A stretch of DNA of 47,485 nt from Helochares maculicollis (GCA_033557835.1 JAWQRO010000233.1:1-47485), one strand, 5' to 3'; positions 1 through 10,480 are shown, counted from the stretch's first letter. Translations and numbers: made by a program. The notes: generated by a model from the letters alone, not told the origin.

Positions 1-33
1 TGCCTAGAAACTGTCAGACGGTATGAAAAGTGT

Positions 34-58
34 GTATGTGTGTGTGTGTGGGTGTGTG
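34..58. repeat. TG microsatellite
   Basis: This is a short, slightly interrupted GT/TG dinucleotide run. It directly precedes the first copy of the palindromic repeat, whose recognisable sequence begins near 58. Confidence 0.8.
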
Positions 59-101
59 AAGTTCACAATTCAAAAGAATAAACAAAATCAACTTAAGTTA
101 A

Positions 102-1613
102 CCCTATAACGTCGTGCGCGACGTTTTCGTAACGTTTCATTTAAACGTATCTAGGACCGAAAATATAAAGTTTTTAGAGCCGGCGACGATTTTGACGATA
201 TCGTCACACTTTTTTAGTTTAAATGCTAGTCCTAGTCACCCATTCTAGCGGCAATATTCTTGAACTATTACTTGTTTTGACAGACTGTACGGTTGAGGTA
301 AAGTGGTTTTTTGCACTTAGTGTATTTTCCGATTATTTTCAATCTGCTGAAGTTTTAGTGGTGATATTTGCTGTGAATACTAAAAAAACTGTTATTTTTA
401 TAGTGAGAGTGTAATTCTTGTAAAAAAAACATTATATTTATTATATATATTCCCTTTTTCCAAGCGTTACGAATTCGTTACGTTCGTCTTTTGAGTTAAA
501 GCGGACAAATATTATTACGGCGTGGATTGTGGAATGTTTTATGGAAAACGGCGAATTTATGACCTAGATGGAAGCGATTCAGAGTCAGATAATGAACCAG
601 ATGCTAATATGGATGAAATTGGTAAATAAAATGTGTATTATATTTAAAAATTTTTGATTTTACAATATAAAATTTTTACTTGATTCTTGTTCAAACTATT
701 TTAATGACGATATTTATTTTTTACCCGCGACAGGAAGTGAATATATGCCCGACGACTCTGATTTGGATGAATTAGAAGACTTCGTAGATAGTAGCGAAAA
801 CAATAGTGAAGATGAGTTAGAATCTTCAGTTGTTGAAGTTGAAGAAGCTATTCCAATAGTTACTAGTTCTGAGCCAACAACATCAAGAACTCGAAGAAGA
901 ACTCCTCTTTGGAAGCACATTTCTGGAGTTGATACAGCTAGATCTATACCTGAATGGTTAGGACAAAAAATTTCCTCTGGGGTGGTAAAACGTCCTGTTG
1001 AATATTTTAGGCATTTTTTCTCGGAGGATATCATTGCCCATGTTATCAACCAATCCGATATTTATGCAACCCAGCAAAATTCCAATAAAAGTCTTGCACT
1101 GAATAGTCAAGAGCTTGAGCAATTTTTGGGTACACTGCTTGCTATGTCTATGGTGAAGCTCTCAAATTCACGACTATATTGGAAGAGCAAACTAAACTGT
1201 CCTATTGTAACGGAAGTGTTGAGTGGAGATAGATGGGACGATATAAAGTCCAAGATTCGCTTCAATGATAATACGCAAAGTTCATCTTTGTATCACAAAA
1301 GAAAAAAATTGTTTTATTCAATTTCACACTAACTAAAATAATAAATTAATAAATTTTGCATTATGTTTTAGAAATAAAATAAGTTTTTTTATTGAATAAG
1401 AAAATAGTATAAAAAAAAATGAAGGTGCATTTTTTATTCTTGCATTATGGACCTATGGACGAATGTGACAATTAAGTTACATTAAAAAAAATGCAAATTA
1501 TATATTTTTGTAATATATTTTGGCTGTTACATATTGATAACTAAGAAAGTAAAAAATTAAAAAAAAATTTTTTTCAAAAATTTTCAAAAATTTTAAATTC
1601 AGGCGTTATATGG
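102..1613 (+). mobile_element. Internally deleted piggyBac-family transposon
   Basis: Both ends abut TTAA (98-101 and 1614-1617), the target site of piggyBac elements. The terminal bases are CCCTATAACG at the left and, read inward from the right, CCATATAACG, so they form short inverted repeats. Sub-terminal palindromes are visible, including GACGATATCGTC at 194-205. Inside is a two-exon piggyBac-type transposase that stops before the catalytic core. At 1512 bp it is shorter than autonomous elements, so this copy is non-autonomous. It is inserted in a copy of the hairpin-core palindromic repeat, whose sequence resumes on both sides, so it is younger than that repeat copy. Confidence 0.9.
534..1332 (+). 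pseudogene. Truncated piggyBac transposase (PGBD-like), two exons
   Basis: Exon 1 (534-621) starts MFYGKRRIYDLDGSDSESD and ends at a GTAAAT donor. Exon 2 begins at 734 after ACCCGCGACAG. Joining them keeps the frame (88 nt plus 2 completes a Gly codon) and continues into the acidic stretch starting MPDDSDLDELEDF at 745. The product of about 228 residues has the acidic N-terminus usual for piggyBac transposases, then the start of the DDE_Tnp_1_7 domain: a PVEYFRHFFSEDII segment, a LEQFLGTLLAMSMVKL helix and RWDDIKSKIRFNDN near the end. It then leaves homology and stops. All three catalytic aspartates of the family lie downstream of this point and are absent, so it cannot transpose DNA. It could at most make a dimerisation or DNA-binding fragment. 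The intron is read by eye. Confidence 0.85.
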
Positions 1614-1617
1614 TTAA

Positions 1618-2115
1618 AAACTCTTGAATAATAAGGTGTAACTAGCGAAATTAGTACTCGTACTCCACTCGAATTGCGACATAGAAATATGGTTAATTAA
1701 GAAAGTTAACTTTTCTTCTAACATATTCAAAACGAGGAAGCTGCGCCTTCGGCGCAGCCGCTTCGAGCTTCGCTCTTCAATTAAGAGCGTCAACTTAAGC
1801 TTCTAACATACAGAGACATTTTGTCACTGAAAGTGTCAACAAACTTTATACTAAACGAACCTTAAAGAAATAAAGTAAACTAAATGGTTTTAGTTGACGC
1901 TCTTAGTAGCGGAATGATTTTGGAAGTTAGAAGCTTAGGTTGACGCTCCTAATTGAAGAGCGAAGCTCGAAGCGGCTGCGCCGAAGGCGCAGCATCCACG
2001 TTTTGTAGATGTTAGAAGGTAAGTTAACTTTCTTTCATATTTTTATGCCAAGATTCGATGGTAGTTTACGATTTGAAACAATCAGATTGAGTTGAATGGC
2101 ATTTTATATCTGATT
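1618..2115. repeat. Hairpin-core palindromic repeat, copy 1 (both arms)
   Basis: A forward core at about 1740-1791 and its reverse complement at about 1945-1993 face each other across about 150 bp. The forward core contains the perfect hairpin GCTGCGCCTTCGGCGCAGC and then CGCTCTTCAATTAAGAGCG. Similarity extends outward on both sides, to motifs such as AAAGTTAACTTTCTT. The left part of this copy is at 58-101, separated by the piggyBac insertion. No coding potential was seen. Confidence 0.85.
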
Positions 2116-2652
2116 TTAAAACAAATTAAAAGTATAATCATTAATTGTCGGGAATGTTGAGTGTAGATACTCCAGAGTTTTTTTTTTACTTTGTACTTCC
2201 TGGATACACCAGGTCGGTGTTATCACATTTTTCCAAGCTGACGATTGTCTCTATTTGCATACGCAAGCATTTAAAGGATGCATTACTTTGGATTGCTTGA
2301 AAAGAGCAAGATTTAATAATCGTTTCGTAAATTCATTTTGAAGTTTGTATTATATATTCAGTTGTTTCGCACATGTCTAGTTTATTTCCGGCATTTGTAA
2401 TATTTTTGCAATTAAATTTACTATTCGTTTAATCAAATGAGTTCCTCTTTTCAACGCTGCTCTAGTCTATACAAGACAGGCACTCGAATTAAACACTTAG
2501 AATTTAGATAAGACTTGACATCTAGGATCTTTAGAGTAACAAATAGTGTGTATATATTTCGCCACCGATTAATCGCAGTGATTGCGTAAAAATTGGTGTG
2601 GTTAATATGTGGTTTAGTAATTCATTAATAAGTTGTAGTGAATGAACTGTGG
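2116..2652. other. Non-coding, presumed intron of the PAQR gene
   Basis: No exon with PAQR similarity could be found on the minus strand here, and no repeat was recognised. Because the PAQR exon at 2659-2897 ends in a good donor, this stretch is inferred to be the start of an intron running off the left side. Confidence 0.5.
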
Positions 2653-2658
2653 ACTTAC

Positions 2659-2996
2659 CACTCTCTGTAGCAATAGAAGACGCAATGAAAGGAAGTGGAC
2701 ACCCCAAACAGGAATACTAAGGTGGCCCCGTATATAAGGGCAGACAAATATTGCGCCCCCGTGTGAGATCGAGATAACAACTCAAAAGTAGCGTAAACAC
2801 TTGGAAGTATCCAAATCAAATGGGTCACAACATTGGCGATATGCTCTACCTCGGTCGGGATGTAGGCTTCTTTGGCTGATGCCTTCTTGTTTTTCCACTG
2901 TATGCTAAAATCACGAGAAAGATTATGAAGAATCTCAAATGACAAAAGGAAGACAGCGTCGAAAACAAGGGTACTCACTTCTGCAGTTCGTGCCAT
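2659..2996 (-). CDS. PAQR/MMD-like (hemolysin-III family) seven-TM protein, N-terminal exons only
   Basis: The ATG at 2996 is in a good context (GCCATGG). The first coding piece (2996-2979, MARTAE) ends at donor GTGAGT. An 81-nt intron ends CATACAG, and the next exon (2897-2659) starts with WKNKKASAKEAYIPTEVEH and ends in phase 2 at donor GTAAGT. Without splicing the frame reads through the intron, which gives an unlikely insert. The exon carries the family's EHxAN motif (EHIANVVTHLIW, just before TM1), then a second helix ending FGVSTSFHCVFY with the STxFH motif. These Ser and His residues belong to the conserved set of PAQR proteins, membrane receptors or zinc-dependent hydrolase-like proteins. 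MMD types (PAQR10/11) localise to Golgi or lysosome. The remaining five or so helices must lie left of the window. The family call is firm; the exact orthologue is inferred. Confidence 0.85.
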
Positions 2997-3057
2997 GGCA
3001 GCTTCTTTCGTATGTAATGTGAAAATTGTCGGATAATACTGTCGTTGTCTATCATAC
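2979..3057 (-). other. 5' UTR plus start-codon exon of the PAQR gene
   Basis: A strong acceptor (TTTCTTTGCTCGTAG) on the minus strand puts the exon start at 3057. The exon would hold about 61 nt of leader and the six codons before donor GTGAGT at 2978. It is inferred from splice signals only and fits the downstream coding model. Confidence 0.5.
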
Positions 3058-3599
3058 CTACGAGCAAAGAAATCCCAAAATTTAGAGGAACGCCTGGAAT
3101 GTGCTAGTGTAAACCGCCACGCCGCTGCTTTACTATATCTCGGCGTGAAATAAATTTGAGCACCTATAGAGCTTCTCGTGGGACGGAAATAGCACTCGGC
3201 TTTCCTAACATAACACTCACTTTGCCGATAATAATTTTAAATTGACTTTTAATTCTAGGTTTGCATCACATGGCCGAAAAAACACCGAAACCGTCAAGGT
3301 CTCCTAAAAAACACCCCACGAATTAAACGTGCAACTGATTAAATCGTTCAAAATAAAAATGAAGTGCGCAAAGCACTGACTGCTTAAATTTTACATGTCA
3401 CACTTTAAAAACATTTCCAATAAATATTTTACTAGACTCATTTCATTCACTTATTGTAAAACTATGAAGTCTGTTCGAGTTTCACAACTTTGTGCTTCTG
3501 TGTATTTTAATAAAAAAAGATTTATTTCTTCAATGTAAGTAAGAGTCGAGTATGCTTGCGCGTGTAACGCTGCCAAATTGAACAAAATGTAGAAAATTC

Positions 3600-4220
3600 G
3601 GAACTGTGCAAAATATTTAAACGAGGATCTCTCGAGGCGTCGCAATTGGCTAGCGAAGGCGCGCCAACTTTAAACCGCCAATCAAGGGTCGCCTGACTTT
3701 TGACGCGCGGCCCGATTGGCCGGCCCAGGGCGCCTAATTTAAATATCGTTTTCTGAACGATAACGACGGTATCAATGTTCATATCGAACAACCGACTGAA
3801 AAAGCCGAGATATCGATTTTCTGAACGAAGCGAACACGCGCGGGTCGATAATAATTAATCGATCATCTTGAGTTCCGAGGAGATAATGAGCGAAAAATGA
3901 ACTTCGGCCGGGACGGAACCGTCGACAAGGTGTCGCATTGTGGGCACATGGAAATTTAAATTCATCAGGCGTGTGAATAATGCACAATCCCCGGCTTCCA
4001 TGAACGGAAATCCATAAATTGATTTTTCCACATCGCTCAATCTTACCCACGTCTTCTGCATTATCTCAAATCTCGCCCTTCCAGTCGCGGTGGAGGCTCG
4101 AATATAGGACGAAACGCTATAATTAATGAATAAGGAAATCCTGATTTCCCTCGCCGAGTTAGTATTGAATGAAACCTGCGAGGTTGCAGGGCGGAAATCA
4201 CTTCTTTTATTAAATCTAAA
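3600..4220. promoter_or_regulatory. GC-richer, CCAAT-containing non-coding block in presumed intron 1
   Basis: This block is clearly more GC- and CpG-rich than its surroundings. It has CCAAT boxes in both orientations (ATTGG near 3644 and 3712, CCAAT near 3676) and several ATCGAT-type sites (for example near 3812 and 3857). No convincing exon was seen. It could be an alternative promoter or enhancer of the PAQR gene. Confidence 0.35.
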
Positions 4221-4275
4221 TTTAAACTAACTTTAATTGTGAATTAGCACAGAAAATAGAATCTAAGGAACTCAC

Positions 4276-4325
4276 CAAACGGTTAACAAAAGCAGCACGC
4301 ACTGTCGTCTGACAGCCCGTGTGTT
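4276..4325 (-). other. Possible non-coding first exon of the PAQR gene
   Basis: The minus strand reads CCGTTTG|GTGAGTTCC, a near-consensus donor with its last exon base at 4276. Together with the acceptor at 3057 this gives a first intron of about 1.2 kb. The 5' boundary is unknown; 4325 is only a nominal limit. Confidence 0.35.
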
Positions 4326-5000
4326 GTGGTTCGATGATCAACCAGTTGATAAACATTCTCAAGAACATCAACTTCGGAACACTGGATCCATCTATGCTCG
4401 CGTTTTAAAACTAGGCGATTCGCAGCCCAGACGTGCCGAATTCGGCTCTTGAACCAGGTTTACGACAACGCTTGTTGCAGATTTGTGCGGCAGGAAACGA
4501 CACCAAACCAACCAGGCGGGCTCTGTAATATTAAATCAAGTGTACTATCAACTTCGACTGTTTCACAACGCCACCTATTGACAACCAGCTTAAAATACTA
4601 ATTAGGCAGCCTCTTCTTCCGTGATTTATTTGATAATTAATAATCATTATTTAATACAATTTGCTGAGAGCGAAAATGTTCCGATATCGTCGCCATTAAT
4701 TATACAAAAATAATAATTTCGGCACTTCCAGGTAGCGTATTTTCGCCATAAACGTGTTAACCGCAATTACAGCGCAAATATAGAACTAAACATGTGACCT
4801 TTTTGTTTGTAATCAATGATTAAGCAAAACATTGTTTGAGGTCAAAGTATACTGTTTTAATTATTGCTAATTACTATTTCGGTTTACACTCTTTCTTTCG
4901 CGTGCAATTTGAGGAAATTTCCACAGCCTCTACAATTTGTGCATATTAAATCCATGTGTTGAACAAGGCTCCGACAATTTCAAGGAGCCTGGTATGACAA
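4326..5000. other. Non-coding upstream region, nothing recognised
   Basis: There are no open frames of note and no repeat family that recurs elsewhere in the window. If the first-exon model is right, this is the promoter-proximal region of the minus-strand PAQR gene. Confidence 0.4.
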
Positions 5001-5019
5001 AATACCTCACTTTATGAAT

Positions 5020-5510
5020 GCCAATATCAGTCTAACGTCTTTTTGCAACGAAGACGTTGAAGAGACTAATCCATAGGGACATAAGAGAAGATACGTTTGA
5101 CATTGTGGAGCAAGTGGAACCGCACAAGAAAAATATCATCACTCAATGCCATAATTGTCAACAATCTAGGCATTCATCCCATAGTTGCTTCCTTCTCCCG
5201 TTTGCGTCAAATGTGGCCTAAGCCATTGTTCAAAATCGTGCAAACTAATCATTGACCTAGACAATCCTTGTGCAACCCAGCCTGAATAATCCTTCATTCG
5301 TATCTCACCAAAAATCCAGACATTTGCTCACTTTGAACCTAACATCTTTCCCACAAACCCAGACTATTCACGTGATATCCTTACTAAAACCCTCAACAAA
5401 AACATTCAACAGCCTACAGATATTCCCTAATAAACAATCTAAACGCCGACTACAAACCAATTATAACTTCCGTCAACAACCTAAAACTCATCACAAAATT
5501 AAACCATAGT
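5020..5510 (+). pseudogene. Retrotransposon gag-like zinc-knuckle fragment
   Basis: Conceptual translation shows VEPHKKNIITQCHNCQQSRH and SSHSC, a perfect CX2CX4HX4C knuckle. After a frame change near 5195 comes CVKCGLSHCSKSC, a CX2CX3HX4C knuckle. The pair is typical of ORF1/gag proteins of Jockey-type non-LTR retrotransposons in insects, which bind the element's RNA. A proline-, threonine- and asparagine-rich tail follows to 5509. The frameshift and the absence of a full upstream gag domain or any downstream RT mark it as a dead fragment. The open frame at 5270-5509 is its tail, not a separate gene. Confidence 0.6.
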
Positions 5511-5694
5511 AAAATCTTGTAAAAAGATAGCAAGTGGCCTCACTTCGCATAATTCCACGAATCTAATCTTTACACCTCTTTCATTAATTCATATGAAGAT
5601 ATAAAAAACGCAACCTTAATCCTCCCAAGATACAATCCATAACGCAATAACAGCCTCACGCATCAACCCAGGAATCCAGAAAGTTAACTCATTT

Positions 5695-5900
5695 GCAAAA
5701 CGTATAAGCTGCGCCTTCGGCGCAGCCGCTTCGAGCTTCGCTCTTCAGTCAAGAGCGTCAACCTGAGCTTTTAACATCCAAAAACGTTCCGCACTTAAAA
5801 GCGTCTACCCAAGTTTTTAACATCTAAAACCATTCTGCTATTTACAACGTCAGCCTAAGCTTCTAACACCCAGAAGCGTTCATTTTGACATTCCCGTATA
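5695..5900 (+). repeat. Hairpin-core repeat, single-arm copy
   Basis: The core at about 5708-5760 carries the same GCTGCGCC/GGCGCAGC hairpin. It is followed by three degenerate copies of a monomer of about 46-50 bp (AGCGTC..CC.AAGCTTTTAACATCCA type). No opposing arm is seen nearby, so this is a half-unit. Confidence 0.8.
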
Positions 5901-6059
5901 CTATTTCTGAAGCGAGTCTGTTTCCAGAAGTCAGCCAAGAATGTGCTAGAATTAGTTGTTTAGTATCCGAAAGGAATTTTGTCTGTAGATTACTTGCAAA
6001 CAGATAAAACAACAACTCCTAAATATTATTAAAACCTTTTAAATTCGTGATAAAAGCTA

Positions 6060-6290
6060 TTGATGGCATTTGAATTGTTGAAGCATCCACCGTATTCACT
6101 CGACTTGGACCCTAGCGACTATTTTTAGACCTAAGCAAGTTCATTGGCGGAACGCGTGTTTAATCAAATGATGAAATCATAGCAGATGTGGAAGCTGCGT
6201 ATTTCGCAACCCTTCCAGATTCCCACTTCAGGGATGGAAATCATAAATTGGAATCTCGTTGGAAAGTGTATTTTAAACCATAAGGTTGTG
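6060..6290 (+). pseudogene. Mariner transposase C-terminal remnant
   Basis: The translation contains ELLKHPPYSLDLDPSDYF, the last catalytic-Asp region of mariner transposases (PPYSPDLAPSD type). Further C-terminal pieces follow in shifted frames (residues like DVEAAYFATLPDSHF, then an ESRWK-type segment). The N-terminal two thirds are missing and stops interrupt the frame. No inverted repeats were found, so this is an old 3' scrap of a family different from the complete mariners here. Confidence 0.55.
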
Positions 6291-6324
6291 TTCTTCTTAA
6301 CGAACCGCAAAACTAGCATTATCT

Positions 6325-6720
6325 GTATATTGGAGAAGGGGTGGCTGTCGCCCTCCCCCCCTTAATCCCCGTCATTCGCTCCGCTTTCCCATTTCACTAT
6401 ACGAAGTAAAAGGAAGTTATTGCGATAATGAACAAATCCGACAGATCTCATTTTAAGAAACCCTAAATCCAATTTGACCATGTCTTTGTGTTTATGAGAA
6501 GGGGGGGCCCCCCTTTGACCCCCCCATTCGCTCCGCACTTTACATTTTCGTATCACGATACAAATAAAGGGAAAGGTATTGGGATCGTGAAAAAATTCGA
6601 CCTCGAAATTTTTACGGATCTCCACGTTTTGAGTGCCATTTTGACCATTTTTGGCATGTTGTCTGTGTGTGTGTGTGTAAACATAATAGCGGTCAGACCG
6701 TTTGAGCTAGAGCAATGAAA
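6325..6720 (+). repeat. Left arm of composite repeat: about 190-bp units, forward
   Basis: Two units share a C-run followed by CATTCGCTCCGC, a GTATnnCGA-type stretch, AAAGGnAAGGTATTG, and a region ending CTCCACGTTTTGAGTGCC, then a TG-rich run. The same units appear inverted at 9185-9620. No gene is present; the frames at 6362-6718 are shadows of the repeat. Confidence 0.7.
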
Positions 6721-7405
6721 TTTAGTATACGGCCATTATCGTAAAAACTTAGATCTGTATCAACTTTTGAGACATGTAGAACCACCGGAAGTACCGGTTT
6801 ACCTACACAGTTTTGAAATTTTTCCAAGGAAAGTAGTCTTTAAAATTAAGCTATCGGAATGAAATTTCGTACACATCTTAAATATCCTTAAATATTCCTG
6901 ATAGATAGAAATTTTCAATATGATCGGAGCACCGGAAGTGCTATTTTTATCATTTTGAAAATTCCAATTTTAGTAGGCCTCGGAATAAAGAATTTTACAA
7001 AATTGTTACAAAAATGCTTAGCATGGAAAATATATACCACCTGTCAAAATGTATAACTTGTATGCGACTTAAGTGTGAAGTTGGCTGTAAAATATAATTA
7101 GCTGGGAAAAAAACCAAATTACTTTCCGAACAACCCAATATATGAGTTGTACGCATCAGATTACCAAAAACCTTTAGATACTGACGAAATATTTAACTGC
7201 AGCAAAGCTACAGATTTGGCGGTCCCTGTAAACCGTAGTTCACGTCTAATTGCAACAATTTTTGCAAATTTAGATTTAAATAGACGAAATCAATCCAACG
7301 ATAACAAAAACTCTGATCCATGGCTCGATAGGATGAATTCGAGTTTTTCGTAAAGCATACTTACTGTCCCCGTACGGCCTGAAAATTAACAAATGCTTAA
7401 TACAG
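6721..7405. repeat. Unique part inside composite repeat
   Basis: This starts with GTTTGAGCTAGAGCAATGAAATT-like sequence and contains two stretches with ACCGGAAGT (near 6783 and 6931). Related short fragments occur near 18640 and 34800. No coding region was recognised. Confidence 0.4.
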
Positions 7406-9140
7406 CTCCGGAGCTATGAATTTTACATCGATTTATTAGTTTTTGCGTCCTGATGGAGAATTTTTAAACCGCAGCTCTCTACGTTGCCTGTGAGGGCCGT
7501 TAGAGCGCGCCAAAATTTCGCAAAATCGCCATTTTTTTCCCGATTTTCGACCGGTCGACGATATCTCGGTTATCGTTGGTTTTACGAGGTCGAACTAAAA
7601 ATAATTACAACGAGATATTGACGAGATAAGATTATTGGTGCAACGAAATTCGAGCTAGGATCAAGCGTATGGAAAAAAAGTGGGAAAAACTTTTTCCCGA
7701 CGGTCGACTTTCCGGGCCCCGTTGCTCGCTTGTTTTTCAATCCAGCGACTTCTGGATAGTCTTGTTGGATGCGCATTGACGAGACAAATCCAACGGTACC
7801 AGAATAGCGGCTCTAGCCCTATCCGTTCGGACACTATGAATTTATTTCTGTTGGCACCCGAAAATTCTCGAATTTCGCCTATACCCGGGGGTTCAAATTT
7901 TTTACAAAATTTTGTGAAATTTTAAAAATTTGCATATTTTCATGAATTAGTCAGCGAAGTCGGTTCTTTCGAACCTACCGATTGCGATGGTACAAGTTTC
8001 GGTTTGATGTACTCACAGACAGTGGATTTACGGTTGTCGAAAGTTTACCTCCAATTCAGTGTAAATTTTCGTACATTCCCTTGGTCCAGAAAGGCCGTAA
8101 CTGCGGATCTAGATGACTAAATGGGCTGTCAATCGGCCGATGAGGTTGTGACAAAAGTTTTGATGCTAAACACATCCGGCTCGGACGGGCAGAAAGGCCC
8201 GAAAATCGTCAAAAACCGTTTATTTGGCGCCCTCTGGAGGCCGCGGTTAACGTCCGATCGCGAAGATTCTTTCACGGTCCAATTTGGGACGGTGAGACGA
8301 ATCCAACGACACCAAATAATCCGCTCCACGGCTCGGTTGGCTAAATTCGAACGTTTCGTAACCGCTGCCATAGCCCCTTACAAATGTGGAAATGGAAAAT
8401 TTTTTATAGGTCGCCCTACAGCCGCGATTCTTACACCGATTTATTGGTTTCTACGTCCTGATTAAGAATTTTCAAACAGAAGCTCACTACGTCGCCTGTG
8501 ACGGCCGCCAGAGGGCGCCAAAGTTACGAAAAACCGCCATTTTTTTCGCGATTTTCGACTGGTCGTTGATATCTCGGTTATCGTTAGTTTTACGAGGTCG
8601 AACATAAAATAATTATAACGAGATATTGACGAGATAAGATCATTGGTGCAACGAAATTGAAGCTGACACCAAGCGTATGGAAAAAAAGTGGTAAAAACTG
8701 TTTTCCGAAAGCCGACCTTCAAGACCTCGTTTCTAACTTGATTTTTAAATTAGTGACTTCTTTAGCACCTCGCTGAATGTGCCTTGTTGAGACAAATCCA
8801 ACGGTATTAGAATTACGGACATAGCCCTCTCCGTTCGCACGCTACGAATTTTTTTCTCATCGAGCCTTAAGATCCTCCATTTTTTTCTACCCCAGGGATC
8901 GGAAATTTCATCAAAAAATTTCACCCTCGGGAATCGATTCTTACCGGTATCAGCGGATAGGGTGGAACGTTGTGTATCCGATTTTGCTTGTTCCGCTCCC
9001 GTATGTGCCCTCGTTTGGGCTACAGATCAATTTGTATGAAAATATTGAAATTTGCGTATTTTCAAAATCAAATTAGTGGAGTTAATTATTTTGTAGCTCT
9101 CGATTCCGACAGTGCAAGTTTCATTTCGATATTTCCAAAG
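7406..9140 (+). repeat. Two diverged tandem copies of an about 1-kb sequence
   Basis: Sequence from 7406 recurs from about 8414, an offset of about 1008 bp. Matching landmarks are GATTTATT(A/G)GTTT at 7430 and 8438, ATATCTCGGTTATCGTT at about 7560 and 8570, GATATTGACGAGATAAGAT at about 7614 and 8622, and AAGCGTATGGAAAAAAAGTG at about 7662 and 8670. Identity is moderate, so the duplication is old. Short frames here (for example 8121-8465) do not resemble any known protein. Confidence 0.75.
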
Positions 9141-9184
9141 GGAGAGAAGCTATTGCCGTCGAAAAGAGACTTTCTTAAGAATGC

Positions 9185-9620
9185 ACACACACATTGACAA
9201 TATGCCAAAATTAGATTCAGGGACAATGAAAACATAGAGATTGGTCAGAAACTCGAGGCTGAATTTGTTTCAGGATCGTAATGTTTTCCTTTTACTTTCC
9301 CTAGTAATACGAAATTGCGGAAAGCGGAGCGAATGGGGGGGTTCTCACAATCACACAGACGATATGCCAAAAATAGTCTGGGGCACTCAAAACGTGGAGA
9401 TCATTCAAAATCTCGAGGCCGAATTGTTTCATCATCACAACACGTATCCTTTACTATACTTTGTATACAAAAATGTGAGAAGCGAAGCGAATGGAGGGAT
9501 TAAGGGGGGGCGATAGCTCCCCCTTCACCCAAACACATAATAACAAGCCGAAAATGATCAAAATGGATTCAGGGGCACTCAAACATGGAGATCCGTCAAG
9601 ATCTTGCGATGGAATTTTTT
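9185..9620 (-). repeat. Right arm of composite repeat: about 190-bp units, reverse
   Basis: About three units in opposite orientation to 6325-6720. Each has GCGGAGCGAATGGGGGG or a close variant and CACTCAAAACGTGGAGATC. With the left arm they bracket about 2.5 kb, giving the shape of a fold-back or long-TIR element. Confidence 0.7.
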
Positions 9621-10480
9621 CATGATCCAAATATCTTTCTAGTTACTATAATTCTTAGAGTAATACAGGAATATAAAAAGTGAAGAAAACAAAGATAATT
9701 TGTCTTCTTAAGATAAAAAACATGCAAACCTTGCTTTAAATTGGGCTCTAAGATTAAAATTGTTTTCTACATATTTTTGATAGAATTTAGTTCCACCCTA
9801 AGCTTGTTTTATACACGGAAAGTGCATTAAACTCAATTTGTTGCTGAAAAGATGGGAACATTGGCAAGACAGTAAATCAACCTCAAGAACACATCAATGT
9901 TGAAGTATTATTATAATTGTTTTATATTATCCCCTTTAATTAGCTTAATTAATGTAGCTTGCCTTAATAAAAAACACTTTTGTGTTTTCTCTTAGTCATT
10001 GTTATAAAGTTGGCCCTGAATGCTTTTTGTTTCCTTTTTAAGTTTTGGACACGAGTAGCGAATGAGAAATAAACGATTTCGATTTTAGACTCCGTCGCGA
10101 ATTGTAGAAATAAAACTGAATTTAATTGCGAAAAATTTGCAAAAGTATCGTGCTGTAAGTGATGTAAAATAATTCGTTAAGTGAATGGAATAAAATTGTT
10201 CTAAGAAATTTAAAGTTTTATTGATGGTCTCGCTGCAGGGGAAATGCTAAATGGAAGAAAACTCAATCTAAGATATTGCAAAATGGATACGAAGGTAAAT
10301 AAGACAATGGGTGTTAAGTCTGGTGAGGATAGAGGACGAGGAGGCAATTTCAATTCCTGTGCACAATTTATTAGCCTTTCATTAGAATTTACAGATGATA
10401 ACCGGCTTAAAAATTGGTCCGTTCGTTCTAAAATAGCATAACCTTACTATAATAGTGACTATGTGCTAGTAAAATATCAT
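9621..10480. other. AT-rich non-coding, nothing recognised
   Basis: There is no repeat or coding similarity that I can support. It lies between the composite repeat and a decayed mariner whose 5' end may extend into it. Confidence 0.4.

Noticed and set aside
3451..4061. Several 64-92 aa minus-strand frames upstream of the PAQR exon
   Set aside because: They overlap each other in different frames, show no domain, and lie in the inferred first intron.
5270..5509. 79-aa frame as a separate gene
   Set aside because: It continues the zinc-knuckle gag-like fragment after a frameshift and is low-complexity Pro/Thr/Asn.
5860..5880. Heat-shock-element-like GAA..TTC in the repeat sub-monomer
   Set aside because: The spacing is three bases instead of the two required between GAA and TTC.
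9241..9516. 91-aa plus-strand frame with repeated RSEW motifs
   Set aside because: It is a translation of the inverted tandem repeat units, not a protein-coding gene.
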